Shown here piece by piece: positions 1 to 9,899 of a stretch of 64,000 nucleotides of DNA; positions within the stretch are counted from its first letter, which is position 1, and each line of letters begins with the position of its first letter. Position numbers and translations under genes: made by a program. The notes below the pieces were generated by a model that saw nothing but the letters and a program-made list of their open reading frames with translations, was not told the DNA's origin and searched no databases. The stretch spans positions 326,610-390,609 of the forward strand of contig NZ_JBHEQA010000004.1 in the NCBI RefSeq assembly GCF_043678055.1. Direction: 5' to 3'. The stretch is from Spongiimicrobium salis (GTDB lineage: Bacteria > Bacteroidota > Bacteroidia > Flavobacteriales > Flavobacteriaceae).

Positions 1-2998
1 ATTATACCGCAATACGGGCAACCTTAAATTTGAAGACATTACGGCGCAAGCAGGTGTAGCGGGAAATAGCAGCTGGAATACTGGGGCTGTTATGGGAGAT
101 GTCAATGGAGATGGTTTTTTGGATATTTATGTCTGTGCCGTTGTAGGCATCAATGGATTCGATGGCCATAATGAACTTTATATCAATAAAGGAGATGGAA
201 CTTTTACCGAAAGTGCCGCCGCTTACGGATTGGATTTTGATTCTTTTAGCTCTTCAGCCGCTTTTTTGGATTATGACATGGACGGCGATCTAGACCTCTA
301 CCTGCTCAATCATGCCGTGCATAGCCAAGAATCTTTTGGAAGGGCCAATCTTCGGTTAAAGCGAAATTTTCAAACCGGGGATAAATTATTGCGAAACGAC
401 CAAGGAAAGTTCACGGAAGTAAGTGAAGAGGCCGGGATTTATGGAGGAATTAACGGATATGGACTTGGCGTTGCCGTAGCCGATTTCAATCATGATGGCG
501 CTCCGGACATCTATGTGGGTAATGACTTTCATGAAGACGATTATTATTATCTCAATAATGGCGATGGTACTTTTACCGAAAGTTTAAAAAAATATTTCGG
601 TCATATCACCCGATTTTCCATGGGAAACGATGTCGCCGATATCAATCATGACGGCTGGCCTGATATTATTTCATTGGACATGCTTCCCGAAAATGAAAAA
701 GCCTTAAAATCTTCAGAGGGAGATGATGATATTCAAACGCAGAAGTTAAGAACGGAAAATTATGGGTATCACTACCAATTTACACGCAATATGTTGCATA
801 TCAATCAGCCGGACGGCACCTATGCAGAGACCGCTTTATTAAGTGGTGTAGCCGCCACGGACTGGAGCTGGAGCGCCCTCTTTGGGGATTATGATCAAGA
901 TGGAGAGCAAGATTTATTCATTTCCAATGGTATCACCAAACGTCCCAATGATTTGGATTTCATCAATTTTGTTTCAAGTGAGCAAATCAGAAAAAAAATA
1001 AGCAACACTAAACTGGTGGATCAAAAAGCCTTAAACTTAATGCCATCGGGTGCAGTCCATAATTATGTTTTTAAAGGAAATGCTTCCCTGGGCTTTGAAG
1101 ACAAATCGGCAGATTGGATCGTAAAAGACACCTTGATTTCCGGGGCAACGGCCATGGCCGATTTGGATAATGATGGAGATCTGGATTTGGTGAGCAATAC
1201 CTCCAATGCCCCAGCGGCAATCTATATCAATCAAACCAATACAAAAGCCAATTACCTAAAACTAAAATTTAAGTATCCCGGAAAAAACCCTTTCGGAATA
1301 GGCACTAAAGTTTTTTCCTATCATAACGGACAACTTCAATTTAAATCGCTCTACACCGTCCGAGGTTTTCAGGCCTCATCAGAACCTATGATCCATTTTG
1401 GGTATGGAAGCACAAAACAAGTAGATTCCATTAAGATTGTCTGGCCCAATAGCACCTACCAAGTACTCAGGGATGTGAGCGTAAATCAGGAATTGATCCT
1501 TAGTCCGGAAAACACAAAACCTTTTGATTATTCATCCCTTAGACCAAAGACAAAAAAGCGGTTTAAAAAAACGGAAGCGAATTTGGGGATCAATTTTACG
1601 CATAAGGAGGACAACTACTTTGATAGCAATCGCCAAAAGCTTATTCCCTATCGTATTTCCGATAGAGGGCCGGCAACTGCGGTGGGAGACCTGAACAATG
1701 ATGGAAAAGAAGATATTTTCTTTGGGGGATCCAGAAACATTGGCTCTAGAATCTATATTCAGAAAGACTCTTCTTTTGTACTGACTACATATCCGTCGAT
1801 ACAAAAAGATTCACTGAAAGAAGAGGTCGTAGCACTCATTTCTGATTTGGACAACAATGGAAAGAACGATCTTTTTATAGGTTCCGGAGGGGGAGATTTT
1901 TTCCGAAAAATGAAACCTTTACTGGATCATTATTATGTACAGCAGGATACTACTTTTCAAGTGCGTAGCATTCCTGAAATTTTTGAAAATGCTTCTGTAG
2001 TTAAAAGCAATGATATTGATGGTGACGGGGATCTAGATCTTTTCTTAGGCAGTAATGCCGTTTCCAATGATTTTGGAAATATGCCCTTTTCCCAGATACT
2101 TCGCAACAATAATGGAACCTTTACCCCTATAGCGAATACCGAAATTCAAGAGGCCGGCATGGTTACGGATGCCGTATGGGATGACTTTAATGGCGATGGT
2201 GTCCAAGATCTTATCGTTGTAGGAGAATGGATGTCTCCCAAATTCTTTGAAAATAAAAACGGGAAATTCACAGAGAAAAACCTATTACAGGAATCCCTCC
2301 ATGGCTTATGGCAAAGTATTCAGGCTTTTGATATTGATGAAGATGGAGATATGGATTATTTATTGGGAAACTGGGGAACAAATTCAAAGTTTGTGGCATC
2401 CAAAGCTTATCCTATGAAAATGTATTACGCAGATTTTGATGATAACGGCAGTACGGAAACCATTGTGAGTACGGCCAAAGATGGAACATACTATCCTTTA
2501 AATGATTTGGACGCACTTGCAGGGCAATTGGTCAGTCTGAGAAAAAAATTCACGGATTACCATAGTTTCGCAGGGAAATCAATTCCTCAAATTCTGGATA
2601 ATGACGCATTGAAAAAGGCGATGGTGCTGCAAGTACAGGAATTGCGTTCAGGCTACTTAAAGAATGAAAATGGACGTTTCAGCTTTGTTCCCTTTATGGA
2701 AACTTTACAATTTTCTCCCATCACCAGCTTTCTTTCGTATGATTTTGATGCCGATGGAAAAAATGAAGTCTTGGCGGCAGGGAATTACTTTGGTACGAAA
2801 CCTTTTCACGGGCGTTTAGATTCTTTCTCCGGAGCCTTGATAGAAAATGAAAATAATGTACTTTTAGGGGCAAGTTTAGGCTTGGAATTGATGCAAAAAT
2901 CTGTACGCCACCTCAACGTATTGACATTTAATAAGCAAGCCTATCTTGTAGTAACCTTAAATAACGACAAAGCACAAGTATACCAAATTCTTAACTAG
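1..2998 (+). CDS. FG-GAP/VCBS repeat protein with ASPIC/UnbV domain, 5' partial
   Basis: The frame is open from base 2 and the residues before the first ATG (base 92) already look like FG-GAP repeat, so the true start lies left of the window. Many calcium-loop repeats are visible (DVNGDGFLD, DFNHDGAPD, DINHDGWPD, DYDQDGEQD, DLDNDGDLD, DIDGDGDLD, DIDEDGDMD), building two beta-propeller-like blocks. Between them, at about bases 1240-1500, is an ASPIC/UnbV-type segment (GIGTKV... VDSIKIVWPNS). Family knowledge: such proteins are exported surface or periplasmic proteins of Bacteroidota, often near SusC/SusD nutrient-uptake genes. The signal peptide would be off-window. It is followed within about 10 bases by the haloperoxidase-like lipoprotein gene, so the two are probably co-transcribed. 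Substrate is unknown. Confidence 0.9.
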   Translation, partial: LYRNTGNLKFEDITAQAGVAGNSSWNTGAVMGDVNGDGFLDIYVCAVVGINGFDGHNELYINKGDGTFTESAAAYGLDFDSFSSSAAFLDYDMDGDLDLYLLNHAVHSQESFGRANLRLKRNFQTGDKLLRNDQGKFTEVSEEAGIYGGINGYGLGVAVADFNHDGAPDIYVGNDFHEDDYYYLNNGDGTFTESLKKYFGHITRFSMGNDVADINHDGWPDIISLDMLPENEKALKSSEGDDDIQTQKLRTENYGYHYQFTRNMLHINQPDGTYAETALLSGVAATDWSWSALFGDYDQDGEQDLFISNGITKRPNDLDFINFVSSEQIRKKISNTKLVDQKALNLMPSGAVHNYVFKGNASLGFEDKSADWIVKDTLISGATAMADLDNDGDLDLVSNTSNAPAAIYINQTNTKANYLKLKFKYPGKNPFGIGTKVFSYHNGQLQFKSLYTVRGFQASSEPMIHFGYGSTKQVDSIKIVWPNSTYQVLRDVSVNQELILSPENTKPFDYSSLRPKTKKRFKKTEANLGINFTHKEDNYFDSNRQKLIPYRISDRGPATAVGDLNNDGKEDIFFGGSRNIGSRIYIQKDSSFVLTTYPSIQKDSLKEEVVALISDLDNNGKNDLFIGSGGGDFFRKMKPLLDHYYVQQDTTFQVRSIPEIFENASVVKSNDIDGDGDLDLFLGSNAVSNDFGNMPFSQILRNNNGTFTPIANTEIQEAGMVTDAVWDDFNGDGVQDLIVVGEWMSPKFFENKNGKFTEKNLLQESLHGLWQSIQAFDIDEDGDMDYLLGNWGTNSKFVASKAYPMKMYYADFDDNGSTETIVSTAKDGTYYPLNDLDALAGQLVSLRKKFTDYHSFAGKSIPQILDNDALKKAMVLQVQELRSGYLKNENGRFSFVPFMETLQFSPITSFLSYDFDADGKNEVLAAGNYFGTKPFHGRLDSFSGALIENENNVLLGASLGLELMQKSVRHLNVLTFNKQAYLVVTLNNDKAQVYQILN

Positions 2999-3009
2999 CA
3001 GTAAAATTG

Positions 3010-4362
3010 ATGATGATGATAAAAAAAGGAATACTAATTACGCTATTGGGACTTCTGGTCTCTTGTTCCCAAGAAGTGAGTCCTATACTAATTACCGGGG
3101 AAGATTTACATGAATCCGTGGATAAGGTTACCGAAATCATGATACATGATATTTTCTCACCTCCCGTTGCCAGTAGGATCTACGCATATCCGAATATTGC
3201 AGCCTATGAAATCGTCGCGCTTCAAAACGAGGACTATACTTCCTTAAATGGACAATTGACGGATTTTAGTCCTATTCCCGAACCTGAGGCTTCAAAAACC
3301 ATAAATTATAGACTAGCGGCCCTTATCGCTCATTTTGAACTCAGCAAACGACTAATTTTTTCCGAAGATCGCATTATTTCCTACAGAGATAGTTTGTATC
3401 AGATATGGAGTAATAAGAATGAATTGGAATTCCAAAATTCCAAAACCTACGGTTTAAAGGTGGCCGATCACGTAGGGCAATGGATGGATCAGGACAACTA
3501 CAAACAAACCCGCACCATGCCCAAATTCACGGTAGACACGGATGATGCTTCACGATGGCAACCTACGCCTCCGGCCTATATGCCAGGGATTGAACCACAT
3601 TGGAATAAAATCCGACCTTTTGTTATTGATTCCGCAGCACAATTCAAACCCCTGCCCCCACCTGAGTTTTCTATGGAGGAAGGCACGGCATTTTATAAAG
3701 AAGTAAAAGAGGTCTATGACATTAGTATGGATATCACTGAGAAAGGAGACAGTTCAGAAGAAATCGCTATTGCGCAGTTTTGGGATTGTAACCCCTATGT
3801 TTCCGTGACACGGGGGCATTTAATGTTTGCCACCAAAAAAATCACTCCTGGGGCACATTGGATCGGGATTACCAAAATAGCCAGTAGAAAAGTAGGTGCC
3901 AATTTCGATCAGACCGTATATGCTTATACAAAAACCTCCATTGCCATTGCCGATGCTTTTATTAGTTGCTGGGATGAGAAATACCGCAGTAATTTAATCC
4001 GCCCCGAAACCTTGATCAATCAGTATTTTGACGATAGTTGGAAACCTGTCTTACAGACGCCCCCCTTCCCGGAATATACCAGCGGGCACAGTGTGGTATC
4101 GGGATCCGCGGCTATGGCACTGACCAGTATTTTTGGGGATGACTTTGCCTTTGAAGACGACACCGAAATTCCATACGGTCTCCCCGTACGTAATTTTACT
4201 TCTTTTAATCAAGCGGCAGAAGAAGCTGCCATTAGCAGAATGTATGGAGGGATTCATTACAGAGCTGCCGTTGATGTCGGTATTAAGCAGGGTAAGGATG
4301 TAGGGCAATTTATTATTAATCATCTCCAAATGAATACCGACACCCGTGTAGTCTCCCATTGA
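3010..4362 (+). CDS. Vanadium-dependent haloperoxidase-like / PAP2-superfamily lipoprotein
   Basis: Begins with a run of ATG codons at 3010-3018 (a TTG lies at 3007) and a lipoprotein signal ending LLVSC, so it is exported and lipid-anchored. About 450 residues, as in bacterial vanadium-chloroperoxidase relatives. The three PAP2/haloperoxidase signature pieces are present in order: K-x6-RP in KYRSNLIRP (about residue 325), SGH in YTSGHS (about 357), and R-x5-H followed by x5-D in RMYGGIHYRAAVD (about 410-422). In this superfamily they bind vanadate or phosphate, so the enzyme could oxidise halides or act as a phosphatase; sequence alone does not decide. It follows the FG-GAP gene closely, and that pairing is common in Flavobacteriaceae. 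The next gene starts 4 bases after its stop. Confidence 0.85.
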   Translation: MMMIKKGILITLLGLLVSCSQEVSPILITGEDLHESVDKVTEIMIHDIFSPPVASRIYAYPNIAAYEIVALQNEDYTSLNGQLTDFSPIPEPEASKTINYRLAALIAHFELSKRLIFSEDRIISYRDSLYQIWSNKNELEFQNSKTYGLKVADHVGQWMDQDNYKQTRTMPKFTVDTDDASRWQPTPPAYMPGIEPHWNKIRPFVIDSAAQFKPLPPPEFSMEEGTAFYKEVKEVYDISMDITEKGDSSEEIAIAQFWDCNPYVSVTRGHLMFATKKITPGAHWIGITKIASRKVGANFDQTVYAYTKTSIAIADAFISCWDEKYRSNLIRPETLINQYFDDSWKPVLQTPPFPEYTSGHSVVSGSAAMALTSIFGDDFAFEDDTEIPYGLPVRNFTSFNQAAEEAAISRMYGGIHYRAAVDVGIKQGKDVGQFIINHLQMNTDTRVVSH

Positions 4363-4365
4363 TCT

Positions 4366-5289
4366 ATGAGCAAGAAGAAATATATTTTTGGGAGCATTAG
4401 TCTCTTGGTTGCAGCAGTTTCTGTCTGGTATTTCTTTGTAAAACCTTATGATTACCAGATACGTTTTGAAAAGAAAACATCTCCAGGAACAATATTCAAC
4501 CATGTTGACAAATGGGTTAAGGCATTGGCTAAATCAGAAAATACGGTGATACTCAACGCAACGACCAAGCCTTATACTCATAGTGAATTTGATCTAAAAA
4601 TAAAGGACAGTATCATTTCTATGGATTGGGATTTTGAAAGTATAACGGATTCCACAACTCAGATTACGATAAGCGTTAGAGATCACCAAAATAGTGCTAT
4701 TACCAGATTCAAAAATTTAGTTTCCAACCCTCCCTTAAAAAAGATGTTACTTAACAAAACATCGAAGTTTAATCGTAGCCTCAATAACCTTCTTGAGCTG
4801 CATAAGGTTAAAATTATCGGAGAAGCAGATATTCCAAAAGGATTCTATGCTTTTATAGCCTCGAAAAGTACTATTGACCAAAAGGCAAATACAATGATCA
4901 AATTGAATGTAGAAATTCTATATTGGCTCAAAAAACAAAATATAGAGGTTATTGGCAGGCCTATTCTAGTTACGACCTCTTGGGAAGTCCCGAAGGATTC
5001 CATATCTTTTGATTTTATGTTTCCTATTCAAAAAAAAGATTCCCTACCTTTTCATGAATCTATAAAATTTAAATCGCATGGTGGTGGAAGAGGAATCAAA
5101 GCCATATTTAATGGAAATTATAGAATTTCAGATCGCGCTTGGTTTTCCCTTTATGAATTCGCAAAACGCAATAATATAGCAATAGAAACGCTTCCGATTG
5201 AGTATTTCCGCAACGACCCTTTGGAAGGAAGTAACGCTATTGACTGGATTACCGAGATATACCTGCCTTTAAAGCCTTCAAATGAATAA
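4366..5289 (+). CDS. Membrane-anchored SRPBCC/GyrI-like effector-binding protein
   Basis: 307 residues. A single N-terminal membrane helix (about residues 7-27, IFGSISLLVAAVSVWYFFV) is followed by a region like the SRPBCC/polyketide-cyclase fold (DYQIRFEKKTSPGTIFNHV) and a C-terminal half resembling the AraC effector-binding or GyrI fold (GFYAFIASKST... HGGGRGIKAIFNG). Family knowledge: GyrI-like domains bind small hydrophobic or cationic ligands. No enzyme motif is visible. It sits 4 bases after the haloperoxidase-like gene and overlaps the next gene by 8 bases, so it belongs to the same transcript. Function unknown; the fold assignment is by overall pattern only. Confidence 0.65.
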   Translation: MSKKKYIFGSISLLVAAVSVWYFFVKPYDYQIRFEKKTSPGTIFNHVDKWVKALAKSENTVILNATTKPYTHSEFDLKIKDSIISMDWDFESITDSTTQITISVRDHQNSAITRFKNLVSNPPLKKMLLNKTSKFNRSLNNLLELHKVKIIGEADIPKGFYAFIASKSTIDQKANTMIKLNVEILYWLKKQNIEVIGRPILVTTSWEVPKDSISFDFMFPIQKKDSLPFHESIKFKSHGGGRGIKAIFNGNYRISDRAWFSLYEFAKRNNIAIETLPIEYFRNDPLEGSNAIDWITEIYLPLKPSNE

Positions 5290-6133
5290 CACAACGGTAT
5301 TTTTTTTACTTTTTCTCTTCACTGGTTGTACCCAGTATGGACAATTACAACCTATTACCCAACTCCCCAAGAAATTAGGTGAAAACTCTGGCATTGCCAG
5401 TATTAATGGCGACACGGCGTGGTTTATTGAGGATAGTGGAAATCCGGATAAAATGTATCAAGTAGACCTTAATGGACAGCTTCTTAAGGAATTAAAAGTT
5501 AAAAATGCCAAGAATCGGGATTGGGAAGATTTAGCAAAAGACAGTTTAGGCAATATATATATTGGCGACTTTGGGAATAACGAGAATACCCGGAAAGACC
5601 TGGTCATTTATAAGGTGCCCAATCCCGAAAAGGAAAAGGGTGACCATATTACTGCGGAAGCCATACAATTCTTCTATCCGGAACAAAAAAAATTCCCCCC
5701 TAAGAAAAGCAAACGTCATTTTGGGGCCGAAGCCTTCTTTTACCATCAAGGGTTCCTATACATTATCACCAAAAATAGAGCTAGGCCGTTTCATGGAGAG
5801 GCATTTATTTACAAGGTTCCAGCAAAAAAAGGAAATCATCGAGCCTTCTTGGTAGGTTCTTTTATATCCTGTACCCAACAAGGTTCTTGCGAAATTACTT
5901 CTGCTGATATTTCTCCCGATGGAAAAAAGATTGTACTGATCAGCAATCGCAAGCTATGGTTGTTCACGAACTTTTCTTTAGATAATTTTTCAAAAGGCAT
6001 GCTAACAACAACAGATTTGCCTACGAACACCCAGATGGAATCGGTTTGTTTCAAGGACAACAACACCCTATGGTTATCTGATGAGCAGCATAAGAGCACC
6101 GGAAGAAATCTTTATACTTTCTCCTTAAAGTAA
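5282..6133 (+). CDS. Lipoprotein with predicted beta-propeller fold
   Basis: 283 residues with a lipoprotein signal ending LFTGC. The body has repeated strand-turn motifs (WFIEDSGNPDKMYQVDLNG, DLAKDSLGNIYIGDFG, ADISPDGKKIVLISN), typical of NHL/SdiA-regulated-like propellers that bind a ligand or partner outside the cytoplasm. No catalytic residues were recognised. The start codon overlaps the end of the upstream gene by 8 bases, indicating translational coupling, and it is the last gene of the run that starts with the FG-GAP gene. It converges on the gene ending at 6148 with only 14 bases between the stops. Confidence 0.7.
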   Translation: MNNTTVFFLLFLFTGCTQYGQLQPITQLPKKLGENSGIASINGDTAWFIEDSGNPDKMYQVDLNGQLLKELKVKNAKNRDWEDLAKDSLGNIYIGDFGNNENTRKDLVIYKVPNPEKEKGDHITAEAIQFFYPEQKKFPPKKSKRHFGAEAFFYHQGFLYIITKNRARPFHGEAFIYKVPAKKGNHRAFLVGSFISCTQQGSCEITSADISPDGKKIVLISNRKLWLFTNFSLDNFSKGMLTTTDLPTNTQMESVCFKDNNTLWLSDEQHKSTGRNLYTFSLK

Positions 6134-6147
6134 ATTACCTCTTAAGG

Positions 6148-9100
6148 TTAAAATCCAAAACCTAAACCAAAAGTAAAGCGCAAACCATCATCACTACTGA
6201 ACAAGGCGGCGGAAATGGAAACCAAATCGGTACCGTTTACAAAGAAACCTCCTCCATAAGAAGTATGCCATACTCCCGAATCCTCTTCGGGTAACCATAC
6301 CCTTCCATAGTCAAATCCACCATAAATCCCAAGTGCAACAGGAACAATTCCGGTGCGTATTTTTTGAAGGCTATACCGTAGGTCCGTATTCTGATAATAG
6401 GATTTTTTACCGGTAAATCGTTCGTTACGGAACCCTCTTAGTCCATTGACGCCCCCAATACTAGCGCCTTGATAGAATTCAAAACCATCACCCACATTAA
6501 AATGCGCCTTCCATTTTGAAGCCACTACCAGTCTCCCATCCGGAACCAGTCTATAATCCAGGGAAAAACTAGGAATAATATATCCAAAACCTTGCGCACC
6601 ACTTTCCGTTCCCACGGTATAACCTACATGAAGTGAAGTTGCCATTCCAAGGGTGGGAAAAGCATCGTTATCCCGGTTCTCATAACTGTATTCTGCATCG
6701 ACACCTACAAAGCTTTTGGAGTTTTCCGTTCCGTTTGCCAGAAAGAAGGTATTGATAAATCTATCTTCGGTCTCTTCAACTTCAATAGTTTCGTAAGATA
6801 TCCCCGTTCTAAATTTGGAACCCAATTGTCCTCGCCACACCAAAGAAGGAGATAGACGAATGGTCTGTAGACGAACACGATTAAAATTCAATCCCAAATC
6901 ATCATCAACATTTACGGTTTCATTTCCAAAACCAAAGAAGTTTCTACTAAAGTTGGGACTGGTGAACCTGCCCGACAAGGCAAGATTCGCATTGCCAAAA
7001 ACTTGTGCAAATTCTCCGGTATAACCAAAATCAAAGCCGCTAGTAGCAAAATAAAAAGCCGCATTAAAGGTATGTTGACTGGTAAATGGATTCTGTAAAA
7101 ATCCATTATGGGTATAGGTGTCCGTTAAACCGATATTAAGGCCATCATCTGGGTTAAAGCCGATCAAAGGCACCAACTGATTCACGGAACGTTTTAATCG
7201 CAAGGGCTGATAGGTGTTTAAATCATAATTATTGCTCAATCGCATATGGGCCATGGGGCTTGTAACCGTATTTTTCTTTGCTTTTTGGTCGTAGCCATAA
7301 ATATTTTTGATTCCCTTGGTATCGTAAATATCATTGTTCTGCCCTCCGATCAATCTGATTTTCACCGCGCTCCTGCCCACACCTGTTACTTCAAAATAAT
7401 CGTCATCATCCAAACCGTAAATCCATATTTCCTTGGTGGTCTTTCTATGGAACTTTTTTTGGAAAAACATGCGATCTTTTTTCCCTTTCATATTCCTATA
7501 CCCCAATACTTCAACTTCATTGGCATTCAAACAATTGATTTGGAACCAATCATCCTTGTCCGTACCGGTAATCACTACATATTTGTTCAGAATATCATGG
7601 TACTCTTTGCTAACCCTGGGCAAATCGTTTATACGCGCCAGCAAAATTCGTTTCATCTCATCGATGCTACCATCCCTAACTTCAACCGGAAAGGCCTCAA
7701 AGGCCTTATCGATAACGTCCTCGCTTAAGTTTTTACGAATAAAAGCCTCCTGTTCTTGCCATTGTTCTAAGGTAGTTTCTCCCAACAGACGGGTGTCCAA
7801 AGCAAAAGCAAAAGGAGAGGTAAACCCCTTCACGCTTCGTATTTCTTCCCGAAAACCTTCAAACAAGCGTAGGCTGGGCACTATTTTGGTCGCAAGTCCC
7901 ATTAAGGCCCCATCCCCTAATTTAGAAAAGGTTTGATCTCTGTCTCTTGGAATAGGCCTATATACTACTTTCCCGGTATCCTTGTCCTTAAATTCTGCCC
8001 ATCGCCACTGATCGGCATGCCGATCCCAATCGCCAATGATCATATCAAAGAGTCTGGCACGGATATACATTTCAGTATCCACGGCATATTTTTCATCTTT
8101 CCGCAACTTTTTCAACAGATCATCTGTACTTTCCATCTTGTTGGCATATCCAAAACTTTTTTGGTTTCCATGCCCATCCGAAGTGCGTTCTTCCAAAAGA
8201 TAGAGTTCATCTCCAAAATTTTCATTAAAACCACCCAAAGCCGCTTGCTTGGGAACATAGAACAATTGAGGGTTGGTATGATAGATATTCACGGCATCCG
8301 AGAGCTCACTTACGGTAAAAGGAGCATAGGGATGTGCTCCTGTATAGAAATCCAGCAATAATCTTTCCGTATAGGTATCTTGAAATTCCCCAATTACATA
8401 TTGATCTTTAAAGGCAATTGCCTGTAAATACAATTCCGCGCTTTTCCGCAAAGCCCGCATTACATATTGGCGTCCTTCACTATCTTCTAAGCGCAAGGAT
8501 TTGGATTGGTGCCCACCCCCTTTTCGTATGGGTTTCAACCCTCCAAAAAGGGTATCCAAACGCACTGTAGGCGCCGTTATTTCAGTTCCGTAATATTTTC
8601 TGTAACGTTCACCCCATACGGTTTTAAAGAATCCACTTTTTGTGATTTCTTCCTGGGTATAGACCGAAGCTTTTTGGGTTGCCGGAAAATCTGTGGCGTA
8701 TTGTCCTACTTGCTCCTCTACGTCCGCAGGTAATACCTCGGCCGTATAAAGGAACTCTTCTCCCTGGACTTCGTCAACACCAAAAAAACGAACCCTGGAA
8801 GATCCATCTTCATACACTTCAAGTGTCGCATAACCTAACTTTCCTGAAGAAAATTTGCTGCCGTTCAACAAACGTGTCGCCCCTTTCTTTGCGCCGGATC
8901 CACTTAAAATTTGCGGGGTATTGTTTTCCACGATATATTGAAGATTGTGCTCATGTCCGGAAGCAAAAATTACTTTTTCCGAGTATTGGGCCAAGGTCAC
9001 GATTCGTTTCTTAAGCTCGCGATACCTGGCATTATTCACATCCGTGGTAGAAGCCCCCGTAGTTCTTCGCAACACATTGATCACCGTTCCCAATACCGGC

Positions 9101-9858
9101 AATGGTATTTTATTATGCCCTGGATACAACTGTTGTTTAAGACTAAATTGTCCGCCGTGTTCTCCATAGGTAAACATAGGATGGTGCAATGCCAGAATGG
9201 TGGTCTTGTCCGCATTTTTTTTGATAAGCCCTTCCAGTTCCTCAAAAAACTTCTCCCGGTCTTTAATATCGCATTCATCGTTCATATTGGGGTGCTTGTT
9301 CCAATTGGTCAAATACCACTCCGTATCTATAGCGATTACTACCGTTGTTTCATTGATTTCTACTTTTTGTAGAGGGCATCCATTCTGCGGAAAAAATACT
9401 TCCTTACTATTTAATTTATCTTCAATATATTTTTGTTGACGTTCCACTCCTTTGAGGCCATCACTATACCAATCGTGGTTTCCTGGAATAAAAATGGTCT
9501 TCCCTTTAAAGTTATCCAGCGTCTTCAGTTGGGCATTCAAATTATTCTGCGCTATGCTTCGTTCCAGGTCGTTTTTTTTACTGGGAAGTCCTGCCGGATA
9601 AATATTGTCGCCCAAAAAAATCGCCGTACTATTTTTATCAGCGCGCTCAAGACGCTCTTTAAAACTTTGCAAGGCCGGATTCAATTCTCCAGAGGGCGAT
9701 AAACCTGCATCCCCTATCAGATAGAAGGTATGGGAAACCGTCTTCGTGCGCGAAGCATCATTTGGTTTAATTCCATCAACATACTTTGTCATCTGGGTAG
9801 CGCAGCCCGTGAAAAGCAAAATAAATACGCCGAAAACACAATATTTTCTTATGTCCAT
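6148..9858 (-). CDS. Metallophosphoesterase - kinase-like - Omp85 beta-barrel surface protein
   Basis: About 1236 residues. Start placed at the ATG at 9858; a longer reading needs a TTG at 9873. Lipoprotein signal ends LLFTGC. An N-terminal calcineurin-like phosphoesterase carries IGDAG, GDNIYP, GNHDW and GHEHN (about residues 45-310). The middle (about 440-800) has IGDWDRHADQWRW near residue 607 and PIPRDRDQTF just after, resembling the catalytic loop and metal-binding Asp of atypical protein or lipid kinases. The last 370 residues are an outer-membrane barrel with the Omp85 signature GLRGFR (about 1142) and a terminal Phe. Metallophosphatase-Omp85 fusions are known in Bacteroidota; the kinase-like reading of the middle is inference. 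Only about 40 bases separate it from the divergent HD gene. Confidence 0.85.
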   Translation of the reverse strand: MDIRKYCVFGVFILLFTGCATQMTKYVDGIKPNDASRTKTVSHTFYLIGDAGLSPSGELNPALQSFKERLERADKNSTAIFLGDNIYPAGLPSKKNDLERSIAQNNLNAQLKTLDNFKGKTIFIPGNHDWYSDGLKGVERQQKYIEDKLNSKEVFFPQNGCPLQKVEINETTVVIAIDTEWYLTNWNKHPNMNDECDIKDREKFFEELEGLIKKNADKTTILALHHPMFTYGEHGGQFSLKQQLYPGHNKIPLPVLGTVINVLRRTTGASTTDVNNARYRELKKRIVTLAQYSEKVIFASGHEHNLQYIVENNTPQILSGSGAKKGATRLLNGSKFSSGKLGYATLEVYEDGSSRVRFFGVDEVQGEEFLYTAEVLPADVEEQVGQYATDFPATQKASVYTQEEITKSGFFKTVWGERYRKYYGTEITAPTVRLDTLFGGLKPIRKGGGHQSKSLRLEDSEGRQYVMRALRKSAELYLQAIAFKDQYVIGEFQDTYTERLLLDFYTGAHPYAPFTVSELSDAVNIYHTNPQLFYVPKQAALGGFNENFGDELYLLEERTSDGHGNQKSFGYANKMESTDDLLKKLRKDEKYAVDTEMYIRARLFDMIIGDWDRHADQWRWAEFKDKDTGKVVYRPIPRDRDQTFSKLGDGALMGLATKIVPSLRLFEGFREEIRSVKGFTSPFAFALDTRLLGETTLEQWQEQEAFIRKNLSEDVIDKAFEAFPVEVRDGSIDEMKRILLARINDLPRVSKEYHDILNKYVVITGTDKDDWFQINCLNANEVEVLGYRNMKGKKDRMFFQKKFHRKTTKEIWIYGLDDDDYFEVTGVGRSAVKIRLIGGQNNDIYDTKGIKNIYGYDQKAKKNTVTSPMAHMRLSNNYDLNTYQPLRLKRSVNQLVPLIGFNPDDGLNIGLTDTYTHNGFLQNPFTSQHTFNAAFYFATSGFDFGYTGEFAQVFGNANLALSGRFTSPNFSRNFFGFGNETVNVDDDLGLNFNRVRLQTIRLSPSLVWRGQLGSKFRTGISYETIEVEETEDRFINTFFLANGTENSKSFVGVDAEYSYENRDNDAFPTLGMATSLHVGYTVGTESGAQGFGYIIPSFSLDYRLVPDGRLVVASKWKAHFNVGDGFEFYQGASIGGVNGLRGFRNERFTGKKSYYQNTDLRYSLQKIRTGIVPVALGIYGGFDYGRVWLPEEDSGVWHTSYGGGFFVNGTDLVSISAALFSSDDGLRFTFGLGFGF

Positions 9859-9899
9859 ACTATTAAAAATCAAAAATTCGTAATTTGGGAATTCTAAAA

